From Streptomyces sp. RFCAC02 (GTDB lineage Bacteria > Actinomycetota > Actinomycetes > Streptomycetales > Streptomycetaceae), in assembly GCF_004193175.1 (NCBI RefSeq), contig NZ_SAUH01000001.1, positions 3,743,001 through 3,807,000 on the forward strand: a stretch of 64,000 nucleotides of DNA. Reading direction: 5' to 3'. Within the stretch, counting starts at the first letter, position 1, and each line of letters starts with the position of its first letter. Below, in pieces: positions 43,575-51,648 of the stretch. The translations under genes were made by a program, and so were the position numbers. Under the pieces are notes generated by a model. It saw only the letters and a list, made by a program, of their open reading frames with translations, was not told the origin of the DNA and ran no database searches.

Positions 43575-44869
43575 CCACCAACCTCGACACCTCGCCGGCG
43601 CCGGCCGCCGGGCGGGCGGGCACCGAGCCCGTGCGCGAGGGGCGCCGCCGGATGACGTACCCCGTCGTCCTGCTGCTGCTCGCGGGCGCGCTGGTGCTGC
43701 TTTCGGTCGTCCGGTGGGCGACCGACGAGAACAGCCTGACGGCGACCGCGCAGTGGACGGCGGCGATGACGTTCGCCGTGCCGATCGGGCTCGCGGGCCT
43801 GGCCGGTCTGTGGGCCGAGCGCTCCGGCGTCGTGAACATCGGGCTCGAGGGCATGATGATGCTCGGCCTGTTCGCCGCCGGCTGGGCCGGCTGGCAGTGG
43901 GGGCCGTGGGTCGCGGTACTCGCCGGGATCGTGGGCGGCGCGCTCGGCGGCCTGGTGCACGCGGTCGCGACGGTGACGTTCGGCGTGGACCACATCGTGT
44001 CCGGTGTCGCGATGAACATCCTGGCGCTCGGCGTCGTGCAGTTCATGGCGAAGGAGTGGTTCGGCGCCGAGGGCAGCGAGGCGGCGGCCGCGGGCGGCAA
44101 CGACAAGCAGTCCCCGCCGATGGAGCGCCTGGAACCGTTCACCGTGCCGGGGATCTCCGACTGGCTGGGCGATCTGGCGGACAAGCGCTGGTTCCTCGTC
44201 TCCGACCTCGCGGGCATCCTGCGCGCGGCCGTGCACGAGGTGTCCTGGCTGACGCTGCTCGCGATCGTCCTCTTCGTCGGGTCGTACTGGCTGCTGTGGC
44301 GTACGTCCTTCGGGCTGCGGCTGCGTTCCTGCGGCGAGAACCCGCAGGCCACCGAATCCCTCGGCGTGAACGTCTACGCCTACAAGTACGCGGCCCTCGC
44401 CGTCTCGGGCGGTCTCGCCGGCCTCGGCGGCGCGTACCTCGCCGTCCTCATCCGCATGTACCAGGACGGGCAGACCGGCGGGCGCGGCTACCTCGGCCTC
44501 GCCACCATGATCTTCGGCAACTGGCGGCCCGGCGGCATCGCCACCGGCGCCGGCCTGTTCGGCTTCATGGACGCCCTCCAGACGCGCGGCGGCGGCGGCG
44601 TGGTCCACGCGACGCTGCTGCTGTTCGCGGTGGCGCTCCTCGGCCTCTCGGTGTGGTGGTTCACGCGCGGCAAGCGGCTGCAGGCCGGCGTCGGTGTCGT
44701 CGTGGCGGCGCTGCTCGGCGTGTGGTTCGGGCTCACGGACGAGATGCCGCTCGAACTGGTCAGCGCCAGCCCGTACCTGACGACGCTGCTGGTCCTCACC
44801 CTGTTCGCGCAGCGGCTGCGGCCACCGCGCGCGGTCGGCAAGCCGTTCCGGAGGGGACAGGGCGGATGA
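43571..44869 (+). CDS. Nucleoside ABC transporter permease 2 (NupQ/YufQ-like)
   Basis: 432 residues, again BPD_transp_2: 'ERSGVVNIGLEGMMMLGLFAAGW' and 'LRSCGENPQATESLGVNVYAYKYAALAVSGGLAGLGGAYLA'. About 100 extra C-terminal residues add hydrophobic helices compared with permease 1. It is translationally coupled to permease 1 upstream and to cytidine deaminase downstream, tying uptake directly to salvage. Confidence 0.9.
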   Translation: MTTNLDTSPAPAAGRAGTEPVREGRRRMTYPVVLLLLAGALVLLSVVRWATDENSLTATAQWTAAMTFAVPIGLAGLAGLWAERSGVVNIGLEGMMMLGLFAAGWAGWQWGPWVAVLAGIVGGALGGLVHAVATVTFGVDHIVSGVAMNILALGVVQFMAKEWFGAEGSEAAAAGGNDKQSPPMERLEPFTVPGISDWLGDLADKRWFLVSDLAGILRAAVHEVSWLTLLAIVLFVGSYWLLWRTSFGLRLRSCGENPQATESLGVNVYAYKYAALAVSGGLAGLGGAYLAVLIRMYQDGQTGGRGYLGLATMIFGNWRPGGIATGAGLFGFMDALQTRGGGGVVHATLLLFAVALLGLSVWWFTRGKRLQAGVGVVVAALLGVWFGLTDEMPLELVSASPYLTTLLVLTLFAQRLRPPRAVGKPFRRGQGG

Positions 44870-45267
44870 CCGAGAATCGGGACATGACCGCCGTCGACTG
44901 GCCGGCCCTGCGCGCCGCCGCGCGGGACGCCATGTCCCGCGCGTACGCCCCGTACTCCCGCTACCCGGTGGGCGCCGCCGCCCTCGTGGACGACGGCCGC
45001 ACCGTCTCCGGCTGCAACGTCGAGAACGCCTCGTACGGTCTCGGCCTGTGCGCCGAGTGCGGGCTCGTCTCGGCGCTGCACGCCTCGGGCGGCGGCCGGC
45101 TGACGCACTTCACCTGCTGCAACGGCGCGGGCGACCGCATCACCCCGTGCGGCCGGTGCCGCCAGCTCCTGATGGAGCACGGCGGTCCCGGCCTGCTCGT
45201 GGACACGGCGGACGGCGTACGGCCCCTGTCCGACCTGCTGCCGGACGCCTGGCACCTGGCGCAGTAG
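44866..45267 (+). CDS. cdd: Cytidine deaminase
   Basis: 133 residues of the small tetrameric type. It deaminates cytidine and deoxycytidine to uridine and deoxyuridine. The zinc site is complete: 'LCAECGLVSAL' (Cys and catalytic Glu) and 'TPCGRCRQLL' (two Cys). 'YSRYPVGAAALVDDGRTVSGCNVENASYG' is the substrate-binding front. ATG 44866 overlaps the permease stop by 4 bp. Confidence 0.95.
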   Translation: MTENRDMTAVDWPALRAAARDAMSRAYAPYSRYPVGAAALVDDGRTVSGCNVENASYGLGLCAECGLVSALHASGGGRLTHFTCCNGAGDRITPCGRCRQLLMEHGGPGLLVDTADGVRPLSDLLPDAWHLAQ

Positions 45268-45300
45268 CCACGACCGCACGACCACGGACAGGAACGACGC

Positions 45301-46593
45301 ATGCACACCCCCGACGCCATCTCCGTCATCCGCGCCAAGCGCGACGGCGCCGCCCTCACACCGGAGCAGATCGACTGGGTCGTCGACGCGTACGTCCGCG
45401 GCGAGGTCGCCGACGAGCAGATGTCCGCCCTGGCGATGGCGATACTGCTCAACGGCATGGACCGCGCCGAGATCGCCCGCTGGACCGCCGCGATGATCGC
45501 CTCGGGCGACCGCATGGACTTCTCGTCGCTGCCGCTGCCCACGGCCGACAAGCACTCGACGGGCGGCATCGGTGACAAGATCACGCTGCCGCTCGCGCCG
45601 CTGGTCGCGGCGTGCGGGGCGGCCGTCCCGCAGCTCTCGGGGCGCGGCCTCGGGCACACGGGCGGCACGCTCGACAAGCTGGAGGCCATCCCCGGCTGGC
45701 GGGCGCGGCTGTCGGGCGAGGAGATGCTGCGCGTGCTGCGCGAGACGGGCGCGGTGATCTGCGCGGCGGGGGAGGGCCTCGCGCCGGCCGACCGGAAGCT
45801 GTACGCGCTGCGCGACGTGACGGGCACCGTGGAGTCGATCCCGCTGATCGCCTCGTCCATCATGTCGAAGAAGATCGCGGAGGGCACGGGCGCGCTGGTC
45901 CTCGATGTGAAGACGGGCTCCGGCGCGTTCATGAAGACCGAGGCGGACGCCCGCGAGCTGGCCTCCACGATGGTGGAGATCGGCACGGACAACGGCGTGC
46001 GGACGGTCGCGCTCCTGACCGACATGTCGACACCGCTCGGGCTGACGGCGGGCAACGGCCTGGAGGTGCGCGAGTCCGTCGAGGTGCTGGCGGGCGGCGG
46101 CCCCGCCGACGTCGTGGAGCTGACGCTCGCCCTGGCCAGGGAGATGCTGGACGCCGCCGGGCTGCCGGACGCCGATCCGGCACGGGCGCTGGCGGACGGT
46201 TCGGCGATGGACCGGTGGCGCCGCATGATCGCCGCGCAGGGCGGTGACCCGGACGCGCCGCTGCCCGTGGCCCGGGAGACCCACACGGTGCCGGCGCCGG
46301 CGACCGGCGTCCTGTCGGTGCTCGACGCGTACGCCGTGGGGATCGCCGCGTGGCGGCTGGGCGCGGGCCGGGCGCGCAAGGAGGACCCGGTGCAGGCGGC
46401 GGCCGGCGTGGAGATGCACGCGAAGCCGGGCGACCGTGTGGTGGCGGGCGAGCCGCTGCTGACGCTGCACACGGACACGCCGGAGCGGTTCCCCGGCGCG
46501 CTGGCCGCGCTGGAGGGCGACGCCGTCGTCGTGGACACGTCCGGCGCCGAGCCCGCCGCACGTCGCGGTGTGATCATCGACCGCGTGGCCTGA
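45301..46593 (+). CDS. deoA: Thymidine (pyrimidine-nucleoside) phosphorylase
   Basis: 430 residues. It phosphorolyses thymidine or deoxyuridine to the free base and deoxyribose-1-phosphate. The family signature 'SGRGLGHTGGTLDKLEAIPGW', the phosphate site 'KHSTGGIGDKITLPLAP' and 'ALVLDVKTGSGAFMKT' are all present, as is the C-terminal domain 'GIAAWRLGAGRARKEDPVQAAAGVEMHAKPGDRV'. It ends the importer-salvage operon, 33 bp after cdd, and is followed by a GC hairpin. Confidence 0.96.
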   Translation: MHTPDAISVIRAKRDGAALTPEQIDWVVDAYVRGEVADEQMSALAMAILLNGMDRAEIARWTAAMIASGDRMDFSSLPLPTADKHSTGGIGDKITLPLAPLVAACGAAVPQLSGRGLGHTGGTLDKLEAIPGWRARLSGEEMLRVLRETGAVICAAGEGLAPADRKLYALRDVTGTVESIPLIASSIMSKKIAEGTGALVLDVKTGSGAFMKTEADARELASTMVEIGTDNGVRTVALLTDMSTPLGLTAGNGLEVRESVEVLAGGGPADVVELTLALAREMLDAAGLPDADPARALADGSAMDRWRRMIAAQGGDPDAPLPVARETHTVPAPATGVLSVLDAYAVGIAAWRLGAGRARKEDPVQAAAGVEMHAKPGDRVVAGEPLLTLHTDTPERFPGALAALEGDAVVVDTSGAEPAARRGVIIDRVA

Positions 46594-46610
46594 CGGACCG
46601 CCGTACGGCC

Positions 46611-46632
46611 CCCGCGCGCGCCGGCGCGCGGG
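46611..46632 (+). terminator. Hairpin terminator of the nucleoside operon
   Basis: Perfect 9-bp arms CCCGCGCGC / GCGCGCGGG with a 4-nt loop, 17 nt after the deoA stop codon. Confidence 0.7.
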
Positions 46633-46684
46633 ACCTGCCGTCCGCCTCCCGGCCGCCCGGCGTTCGTCCCGTGGGCCGGATCGC

Positions 46685-46716
46685 TTGACCTGATCAGGTC
46701 CGATGGCGAGTACCCT
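46685..46716 (+). promoter_or_regulatory. mgtE promoter region with 14-bp palindrome
   Basis: TTGACC (46685-46690) and TACCCT (46711-46716) form a possible -35/-10 pair, though the 20-nt spacer is long. The perfect palindrome GACCTGATCAGGTC (46687-46700) overlaps the -35 and is a likely repressor site. Confidence 0.45.
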
Positions 46717-46761
46717 GAAGAGCGGTTGCGGTGGAACGACACGGCGGGAGGTGAAGCTGCC

Positions 46762-46803
46762 ATGCGCAGTGACCCTCCCAGTCATCCCCCGCGCCACGTC
46801 TGA
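46762..46803 (+). CDS. Short proline-rich leader peptide upstream of mgtE
   Basis: A 13-codon frame (MRSDPPSHPPRHV) with an excellent ribosome site GGGAGGTG 8 nt upstream, better than that of mgtE itself. Two Pro-Pro pairs, one following Asp, recall the Pro/acidic leader mgtL of Salmonella, where low magnesium makes ribosomes falter and switches on the transporter gene. Right after its stop an inverted repeat (CCCAGG 46807-46812 / CCTGGG 46827-46832, with AACGATCGTT inside) could fold. It lies 96 bp before mgtE. Confidence 0.55.
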   Translation: MRSDPPSHPPRHV

Positions 46804-46899
46804 CGGCCCAGGAAACGATCGTTCCGCCTGGGGCGGCAGGCGTGTGCGCGCACCTCGGATGCCCGTGCCCGCTCTCCGTTCCCCGGGGGTTTCTCCGTC

Positions 46900-48225
46900 A
46901 TGACCCATCTTCCCGCGCTGCTGGAGGAGCACGACCTCGCCGGCGCCCTCGAATGGCTGGAGACCCAGCCGCCGTACGCCATCGCGGACGAGATCGCGCG
47001 CATGGACGCGGTCGAGTCCGTCATCTCCTTCCGGCTCCTCGACAAGGACCGTGCGCTCGAGGTCTTCGAGGAGCTCGATCCGGTCGACCAGCAGCAGATC
47101 CTCGAAGGGCTGCGCGACCAGGCGTTCCGCGACCTGGTGGAGGGCATGGACCCGGACGACCGGGCGCGCATGCTCAAGGAGGCGCCGGCGAAGGTGGCGC
47201 AGCGCGTCCTCGCCGGCCTGTCCGCGCACGAACGGCAGATGACCGCCGCGCTCCTCGGCTACCCCGAGGGCGCGGTCGGCCGCTACATGACGCCGGAGAC
47301 GGTCGCGCTCCAGCAGGACCTGACCGTCGGCCAGGCCCTCGAAGTGGTGCGGCTGCGCGGCGGCCGTGCCGAGACCATCTACACGCTGCCGGTCGTGGAC
47401 CGGGGCCGCCGCCTCACCGGCATCGTGGAGCTGCGGGAGCTGGTCCTCAGCGAGCCGGACGCCATGGTGTCCGACCTGGTCGTGACGGAGCCGCCGAAGG
47501 CACGGGCCACCGACCTGGCGGAGACGGCCGCCCGCCTGATGCGGGAGACGAACGTCCTCGACCTGCCCGTCGTGGACAGCGAGGACCGGCTCGTCGGGCT
47601 GCTGACCAGCGACGACGCGTTCGAGGTCATCGAGGCGGCGGACAGCGAGGACGTGGCACGGCAGGCGGGCGCCGAGCCGCTGGAGCGGCACTACATGGCG
47701 GCCAGCGTCTTCCAGCTCTCGCGGACGCGCATGCTGTGGCTGATGCTGCTGCTGGTCGCGGCGACGATGACGGTCACGGTGACGCAGATGTTCGAGGACG
47801 AGCTGGAGTCGGCGACGCAGCTCGCGCTGTTCGTGCCGCTGCTCATCGGCACGGGCGGCAACGCGGGCGCGCAGGCGGCGACGGCGGCGGTCCGCGCCCT
47901 CGCGGTCGGCGAGGTACGGACGTCCGACCTGCTGCGCGTGATCTGGCGCGAGTGCAGGACCGGGGTGCTGCTCGGCGCGATGCTCGCGGTCGTGGGGTTC
48001 GTGGTGGGCGTGTTCTTCGTCGATCCGGACGTGGCGCTGGTCGTCGGCATCACGCTCGTCGTGATCTGCGCGTGGGCGTCGACGGTGGGCGGGACGATGC
48101 CGCTGCTGGCGAAGAAACTGCGCATCGACCCGGCGGTGGTGTCGGCCCCGATGGTGACGACACTCGTGGACGCGTCCGGCCTGATCATCTACTTCATGAC
48201 GGCGAAACTGGTCCTGGGCATCTGA
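46900..48225 (+). CDS. mgtE: Magnesium transporter/channel MgtE
   Basis: 441 residues. The N-terminal helical domain (about 1-120, 'RMDAVESVISFRLLDKDRALEVFEEL', 'GMDPDDRARMLKEAP') leads to two CBS domains (about 120-250), which bind Mg2+ and gate the channel. Five transmembrane helices (about 275-440) carry the pore signature 'PLLIGTGGNAGAQAATAAVRALA'. It is a single gene after its own leader; the start ATG follows a GGGGG stretch. Confidence 0.95.
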   Translation: MTHLPALLEEHDLAGALEWLETQPPYAIADEIARMDAVESVISFRLLDKDRALEVFEELDPVDQQQILEGLRDQAFRDLVEGMDPDDRARMLKEAPAKVAQRVLAGLSAHERQMTAALLGYPEGAVGRYMTPETVALQQDLTVGQALEVVRLRGGRAETIYTLPVVDRGRRLTGIVELRELVLSEPDAMVSDLVVTEPPKARATDLAETAARLMRETNVLDLPVVDSEDRLVGLLTSDDAFEVIEAADSEDVARQAGAEPLERHYMAASVFQLSRTRMLWLMLLLVAATMTVTVTQMFEDELESATQLALFVPLLIGTGGNAGAQAATAAVRALAVGEVRTSDLLRVIWRECRTGVLLGAMLAVVGFVVGVFFVDPDVALVVGITLVVICAWASTVGGTMPLLAKKLRIDPAVVSAPMVTTLVDASGLIIYFMTAKLVLGI

Positions 48226-48291
48226 CGCGGCGGGCGCCGCCGGCCGTCCTTGGCGTGAATGGGCACTGTCAGGCCGTCCACCACGGCAGGA

Positions 48292-48313
48292 CACTGGCGT
48301 GGCGCGGCCAGTG
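48292..48313 (+). promoter_or_regulatory. Inverted repeat upstream of the AA10-like gene
   Basis: CACTGGC (48292-48298) and GCCAGTG (48307-48313) with an 8-nt spacer. The ACTGG/CCAGT ends resemble half-sites of chitin-responsive GntR (DasR) boxes, but the spacing is 4 bp wider than in that box. Confidence 0.4.
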
Positions 48314-48336
48314 GAGCACCGTCCGGAGGAGCCGGC

Positions 48337-49038
48337 ATGACGTCATCCCGTCCGTCCCGATCCCGACACGGCATGGCGCGCGGCGCCTCGGTCGTCCTCG
48401 CCGGTGTCCTGTGCGTGCTGCCGTGGGGGGTGTCGCCCGCGCAGGCCCAGGGGACCACGATCGACCCTGCCTCACGGAACTACGACTGCTGGCTCCGGTG
48501 GGCGGACGACCTGCAGGATCCCGCCATGCAGACGCAGGACCCGATGTGCTGGCAGGCGGTCCAGGACGACCCGCTTGCGGTCCAGCGCTGGGACGAGGTC
48601 TACCGCGACGACACCGTCACGCCCGCCGACGGCGAGATCTGCAGCGCCGGCCGCACGGCCGCCGGGCGCTACGACTCCCTGGACACGCCGGGTCCCTGGC
48701 ACACCACCCCCGTCACCGACCCGGGGGGCTCGTTCTCCGTCAACGTGCACGACATGGTCCGCGACGGCGCCGACCTCATCTGGATCTGGGTCACCGAGCA
48801 GGGCTTCGACCCGGAGACCGAGCCGCTGACCTGGGACGACCTCGTCCTCGAACGTACCGAGGGCTCGTTCGAGCCGGACTGGGGGGACCCCTCTCCGGAG
48901 CCCCACCTGCCCGGCGGCACGTACGAGGTCGTGGTCGGTGCGCCCGGCCGCACGGGGCACCACGTCGTCGTCACCCAGTTCAAGCTGACGGGCTCGACGC
49001 GGACCCACTGGCTGTGCAGCGACGTCGACTTCTCCTGA
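48337..49038 (+). CDS. AA10 lytic polysaccharide monooxygenase-like protein lacking the N-terminal copper His
   Basis: 233 residues. The signal peptide ends AQA (35-37). The mature chain then begins QGTTIDPASRNYDCW, which matches AA10 enzymes of the 'HG...DPxSRNYGCW' group except that the first residue is Gln (CAG), not His. Other family marks remain: 'DPMCWQAVQDDP', 'GEICSAGRTAAGRYDSLDTPGPW', 'EQGFDPETEPLTWDDLVL', 'PGRTGHHVVVTQ' and the terminal 'WLCSDVDFS'. Active enzymes bind copper through the amino-terminal His, so this protein is probably non-oxidative and may act as a chitin or cellulose binder. A different signal-cleavage site would not supply a His. Confidence 0.78.
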   Translation: MTSSRPSRSRHGMARGASVVLAGVLCVLPWGVSPAQAQGTTIDPASRNYDCWLRWADDLQDPAMQTQDPMCWQAVQDDPLAVQRWDEVYRDDTVTPADGEICSAGRTAAGRYDSLDTPGPWHTTPVTDPGGSFSVNVHDMVRDGADLIWIWVTEQGFDPETEPLTWDDLVLERTEGSFEPDWGDPSPEPHLPGGTYEVVVGAPGRTGHHVVVTQFKLTGSTRTHWLCSDVDFS

Positions 49039-49054
49039 GGCGCGCCCTGAGGAC

Positions 49055-50824
49055 TCAGTAGCCGTAGCCCCAGGATGTCTCGATGTAGTAGCAGTCGGAG
49101 TACAGCGTGCCCGATGTCAGGTCCCAGCCGCCCGAGTACGGCGTGACCGAGCCGTCGGACACCGCGCGGGCCACCACCGTGTAGTCGCCCGGCGGCAGGG
49201 ACAGGGTGCGGGACGGCAGTCCGTCCGCGTACGTGCAGGCGAACTGGCCGCCGCCACCGCCCGCGTCGACCGTGACCCGGCCGGTCTCGGGACCGGTGTA
49301 GAGGATCTCCAGCTCCTCGGCCGACCCGTTGATGATCTGCACCTGGCTCGTGCCGCCCGGGGCGCTGCCCGCCTCGGAGGGCGGCGGCAGCGTGCCGGCG
49401 CTGCCGCCGGCGTCGATCTCGGCGATCTCGATCGCGATGAGCAGGTCCTCGGCGTCGTCGGCGCGGGAGCCGCCGTCGTCGGCCACCTGCTGGGCCATCT
49501 CGCGGGCGCGCTCCCAGTCGGCGTCGTCGAACGCCTCCTCCGCGCACCCGTACAGCGCGTCCCGCTTCGCGTCGGCGGCACGGTCGGCGTAGTCGCCCGC
49601 CACCTCGTCGAACACGTCGATGGCGGCGCAGGCGTCGCCGTCGTCGGCGCGGGCGCGGCCGCAGTCGTAGCGGGAGTGGTTCAGGGCCGCCTCGGCGCGG
49701 CCGGCGAGGTCGGCGTCGTCGCCCGCGGCGGCGACCGCGTCGGTGTAGCTGCCGATGGCGTCGCAGTACGCGTGGTCCGCGCGCCGCGTCTCGCCGCAGC
49801 CGAAGTACGCGCCGGGCAGGGCCGCGTCGGCCCGCTCGGCCAGGTCGCGGGCCTCGGCCCTGTCGTCCTCGCCCGACAGGGCGGCGAACGGCGCGAGCTG
49901 CCCGACCGCCGCGCAGTGGTCCTCGGCGGCCAGGGCGGGCGTGCCCCCGGTCCACAGGGCCTCGATGCGGTCGGGGACGAGCGCGGCCTGCTCGGTGTCC
50001 GGCTGCTTCTCGGCGAGCGCCGCGTAGGCGTTGATGGTGGGGAGGTAGCGGTCGGGCCCCTCGCCCTCGGCGGCGAGCGCGGCCTCGGCGAGGCCGTCGG
50101 CGTGGTCGAGCCGCAGTCCGGCGAGGTGGTCGTCCGCGTCCCGCCAGACGGGGTCGCCGCCGCCGTAGCCGTCCAGGTAGGTCTGGTAGCCGTCGATGGC
50201 GTCCACCAGTTCGCCCGCCTCCTCGCGCTCCCGGGCGGCGGTGAGGTCGGCGCAGCGCGCCACCTCGGCGCGGGCGTCGCCCGCGGCGGGCGTGAGGGTG
50301 AACTCGTAGCGCACGCGCATGGCGTCTGCGTAGTGCGGCAGCGCCGCCGCGCAGTCGCCGTCGGCGTGCGCCGCCTGGCCCGCGGCGAACGCGTCGGCCG
50401 GGGTGCCGCGGAACAGGACGAGGCCCGTCGTCGCGAGGCCGAGCACGACCGCGCCCGTGACGGCGGCGATCCACGGCCGGCGCGGTTCGAGGACGCGCCG
50501 GGGCTTCTTCAGGCGCCGGTCCTGCGTCCACTTCCAGCCGCCGCGGGCGAGGAACACGAGCCACAGGGCGTAGAGGGGAACCCAGAAGCCGGGCGTGTCC
50601 GACGCGTTGACGGCGTTCGCGACGATGACGAGCAGTCCGGAGGTGATCAGCGCGAGGACGCCGAAGGCCGGGATGCCCGCGTAGAAGTAACCCGCGCCGG
50701 TGCCGGTGGCGTTGAGGAGTGCCGCGGCGACCGCGGAGAGGCGGTGTCCTGGCGGGTGGTCCGGCGGTTCCTGCCGGGCCGGCTGCTGCCCGGGCGGGGT
50801 CGTCGGTTCGTCCTGTGCGTCCAT
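49055..50824 (-). CDS. Membrane protein with extracytoplasmic Cys-containing TPR-like repeats
   Basis: 589 residues. A Pro-rich cytoplasmic N-terminus, two to three helices near 30-95 and another near 118-140 precede a long extracytoplasmic region (about 145-590). This holds degenerate ~35-60-residue helical repeats such as 'ADGDCAAALPHYADAM', 'AEDHCAAVGQLAPFA', 'RADHAYCDAIGSYTDAV' and 'DDGDACAAIDVFDEVA'. Each has a Cys at the same position; a second Cys occurs in 'YFGCGE', 'RYDCGR' and 'LYGCAE'. A C-terminal beta domain (about 490-589) ends in an aromatic tail. No known family; a wall-side scaffold or binding protein is plausible. Confidence 0.65.
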   Translation of the reverse strand: MDAQDEPTTPPGQQPARQEPPDHPPGHRLSAVAAALLNATGTGAGYFYAGIPAFGVLALITSGLLVIVANAVNASDTPGFWVPLYALWLVFLARGGWKWTQDRRLKKPRRVLEPRRPWIAAVTGAVVLGLATTGLVLFRGTPADAFAAGQAAHADGDCAAALPHYADAMRVRYEFTLTPAAGDARAEVARCADLTAAREREEAGELVDAIDGYQTYLDGYGGGDPVWRDADDHLAGLRLDHADGLAEAALAAEGEGPDRYLPTINAYAALAEKQPDTEQAALVPDRIEALWTGGTPALAAEDHCAAVGQLAPFAALSGEDDRAEARDLAERADAALPGAYFGCGETRRADHAYCDAIGSYTDAVAAAGDDADLAGRAEAALNHSRYDCGRARADDGDACAAIDVFDEVAGDYADRAADAKRDALYGCAEEAFDDADWERAREMAQQVADDGGSRADDAEDLLIAIEIAEIDAGGSAGTLPPPSEAGSAPGGTSQVQIINGSAEELEILYTGPETGRVTVDAGGGGGQFACTYADGLPSRTLSLPPGDYTVVARAVSDGSVTPYSGGWDLTSGTLYSDCYYIETSWGYGY

Positions 50825-51030
50825 GGTGCCCCCGTATAGGTACGCGACAACGCTGCCCGGTATAGCACCGGCATGGTCGGCCGTGGACCGGTTTCGCTCG
50901 GAATTCCCCTCAACGGTGCGCGATGGGTGACGAGTTGATACCCGCTCGTATCATCCCGCCCGACCACCGCCCCGTGACCGCGCCGGGGCGGACGGGGGCC
51001 GGTGCCCCTGAACGAGGGGACCATGGCGGC

Positions 51031-51261
51031 ATGGCTCTGAAGAGGACGACCGTCATGGTCGACGAAGAGGATCTCGCCCTGGTCGAGGAGGCGGCGGCGC
51101 GGGAGGGCCGGCCGGTGTCGGAGTACGTTCGGGAGGCTTTCCACCTCACGGCACTGCGCACCCGACGCTGGCACGAGGAGTGGGACATCCCGAGCCTTGA
51201 TTTCGGTGGCCCGGTCGCCGCTGAGGACATCGACCGTGCGGTCCGGTCCGGTGCGGCGTGA
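51031..51261 (+). CDS. Ribbon-helix-helix (CopG/MetJ-type) antitoxin-like protein
   Basis: 76 residues: an RHH fold 'MALKRTTVMVDEEDLALVEEAAAREGRPVSEYVREAFHLTALRTRRW' with a short acidic tail. Such proteins are usually antitoxins of two-gene modules. The frame downstream overlapping by GTGA (51258-51461) shows no recognisable toxin fold, so the antitoxin looks orphaned. Length and codon use support a real gene. Confidence 0.65.
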   Translation: MALKRTTVMVDEEDLALVEEAAAREGRPVSEYVREAFHLTALRTRRWHEEWDIPSLDFGGPVAAEDIDRAVRSGAA

Positions 51262-51426
51262 CGGAGACCGGGACCGTCCGTCCCTCCGATCGCCGGGACT
51301 TCCGGGCGGTGACACCGCTCCCCGGTCACCACGCGTTCCGGTCGCCGCCGACGGCCTATGGGAACCATCCGGTCCGTGCGGTCCGTCCTCCTCGGCTGGG
51401 CCGGGGACGGACCGCCGCGCCGCGAG

Positions 51427-51648
51427 TCAGACTTCGCGGATGTCAGCGACGAATGCGCTGAACGTCGCACGCCCCAGCAGCAAAGCGGGGCCGTCAGGGT
51501 CCTTGGAGTCGCGAATGGCGATGCCGCCGTGGGTGGGGGTCACGTCGGCGACTGAGACGCACTGGGACTCGCTGCCGCTGTATGACGATGTCTTCCAGAC
51601 TGCGCCTGCGAAGTCAGGTGCCATCAGTGCGCGCCTGTTCTCGGTCAC
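51427..51648 (-). CDS. DUF397-family protein
   Basis: 73 residues with the DUF397 core 'VWKTSSYSGSESQCVSVADV...GGIAIRDSKDPDGPALLLGRATFSAFVADIR'. DUF397 proteins pair with XRE-DUF5753 regulators in streptomycetes; one member of a similar pair acts in development. GTG 51648 overlaps the regulator stop by 4 bp. Confidence 0.88.
   Translation of the reverse strand: MTENRRALMAPDFAGAVWKTSSYSGSESQCVSVADVTPTHGGIAIRDSKDPDGPALLLGRATFSAFVADIREV

Noticed and set aside
51258..51461. Possible toxin gene overlapping the ribbon-helix-helix gene by GTGA
   Set aside because: The 67-residue product is Arg/Pro-rich without PIN, RelE or other toxin motifs; probably a shadow frame or decayed gene.
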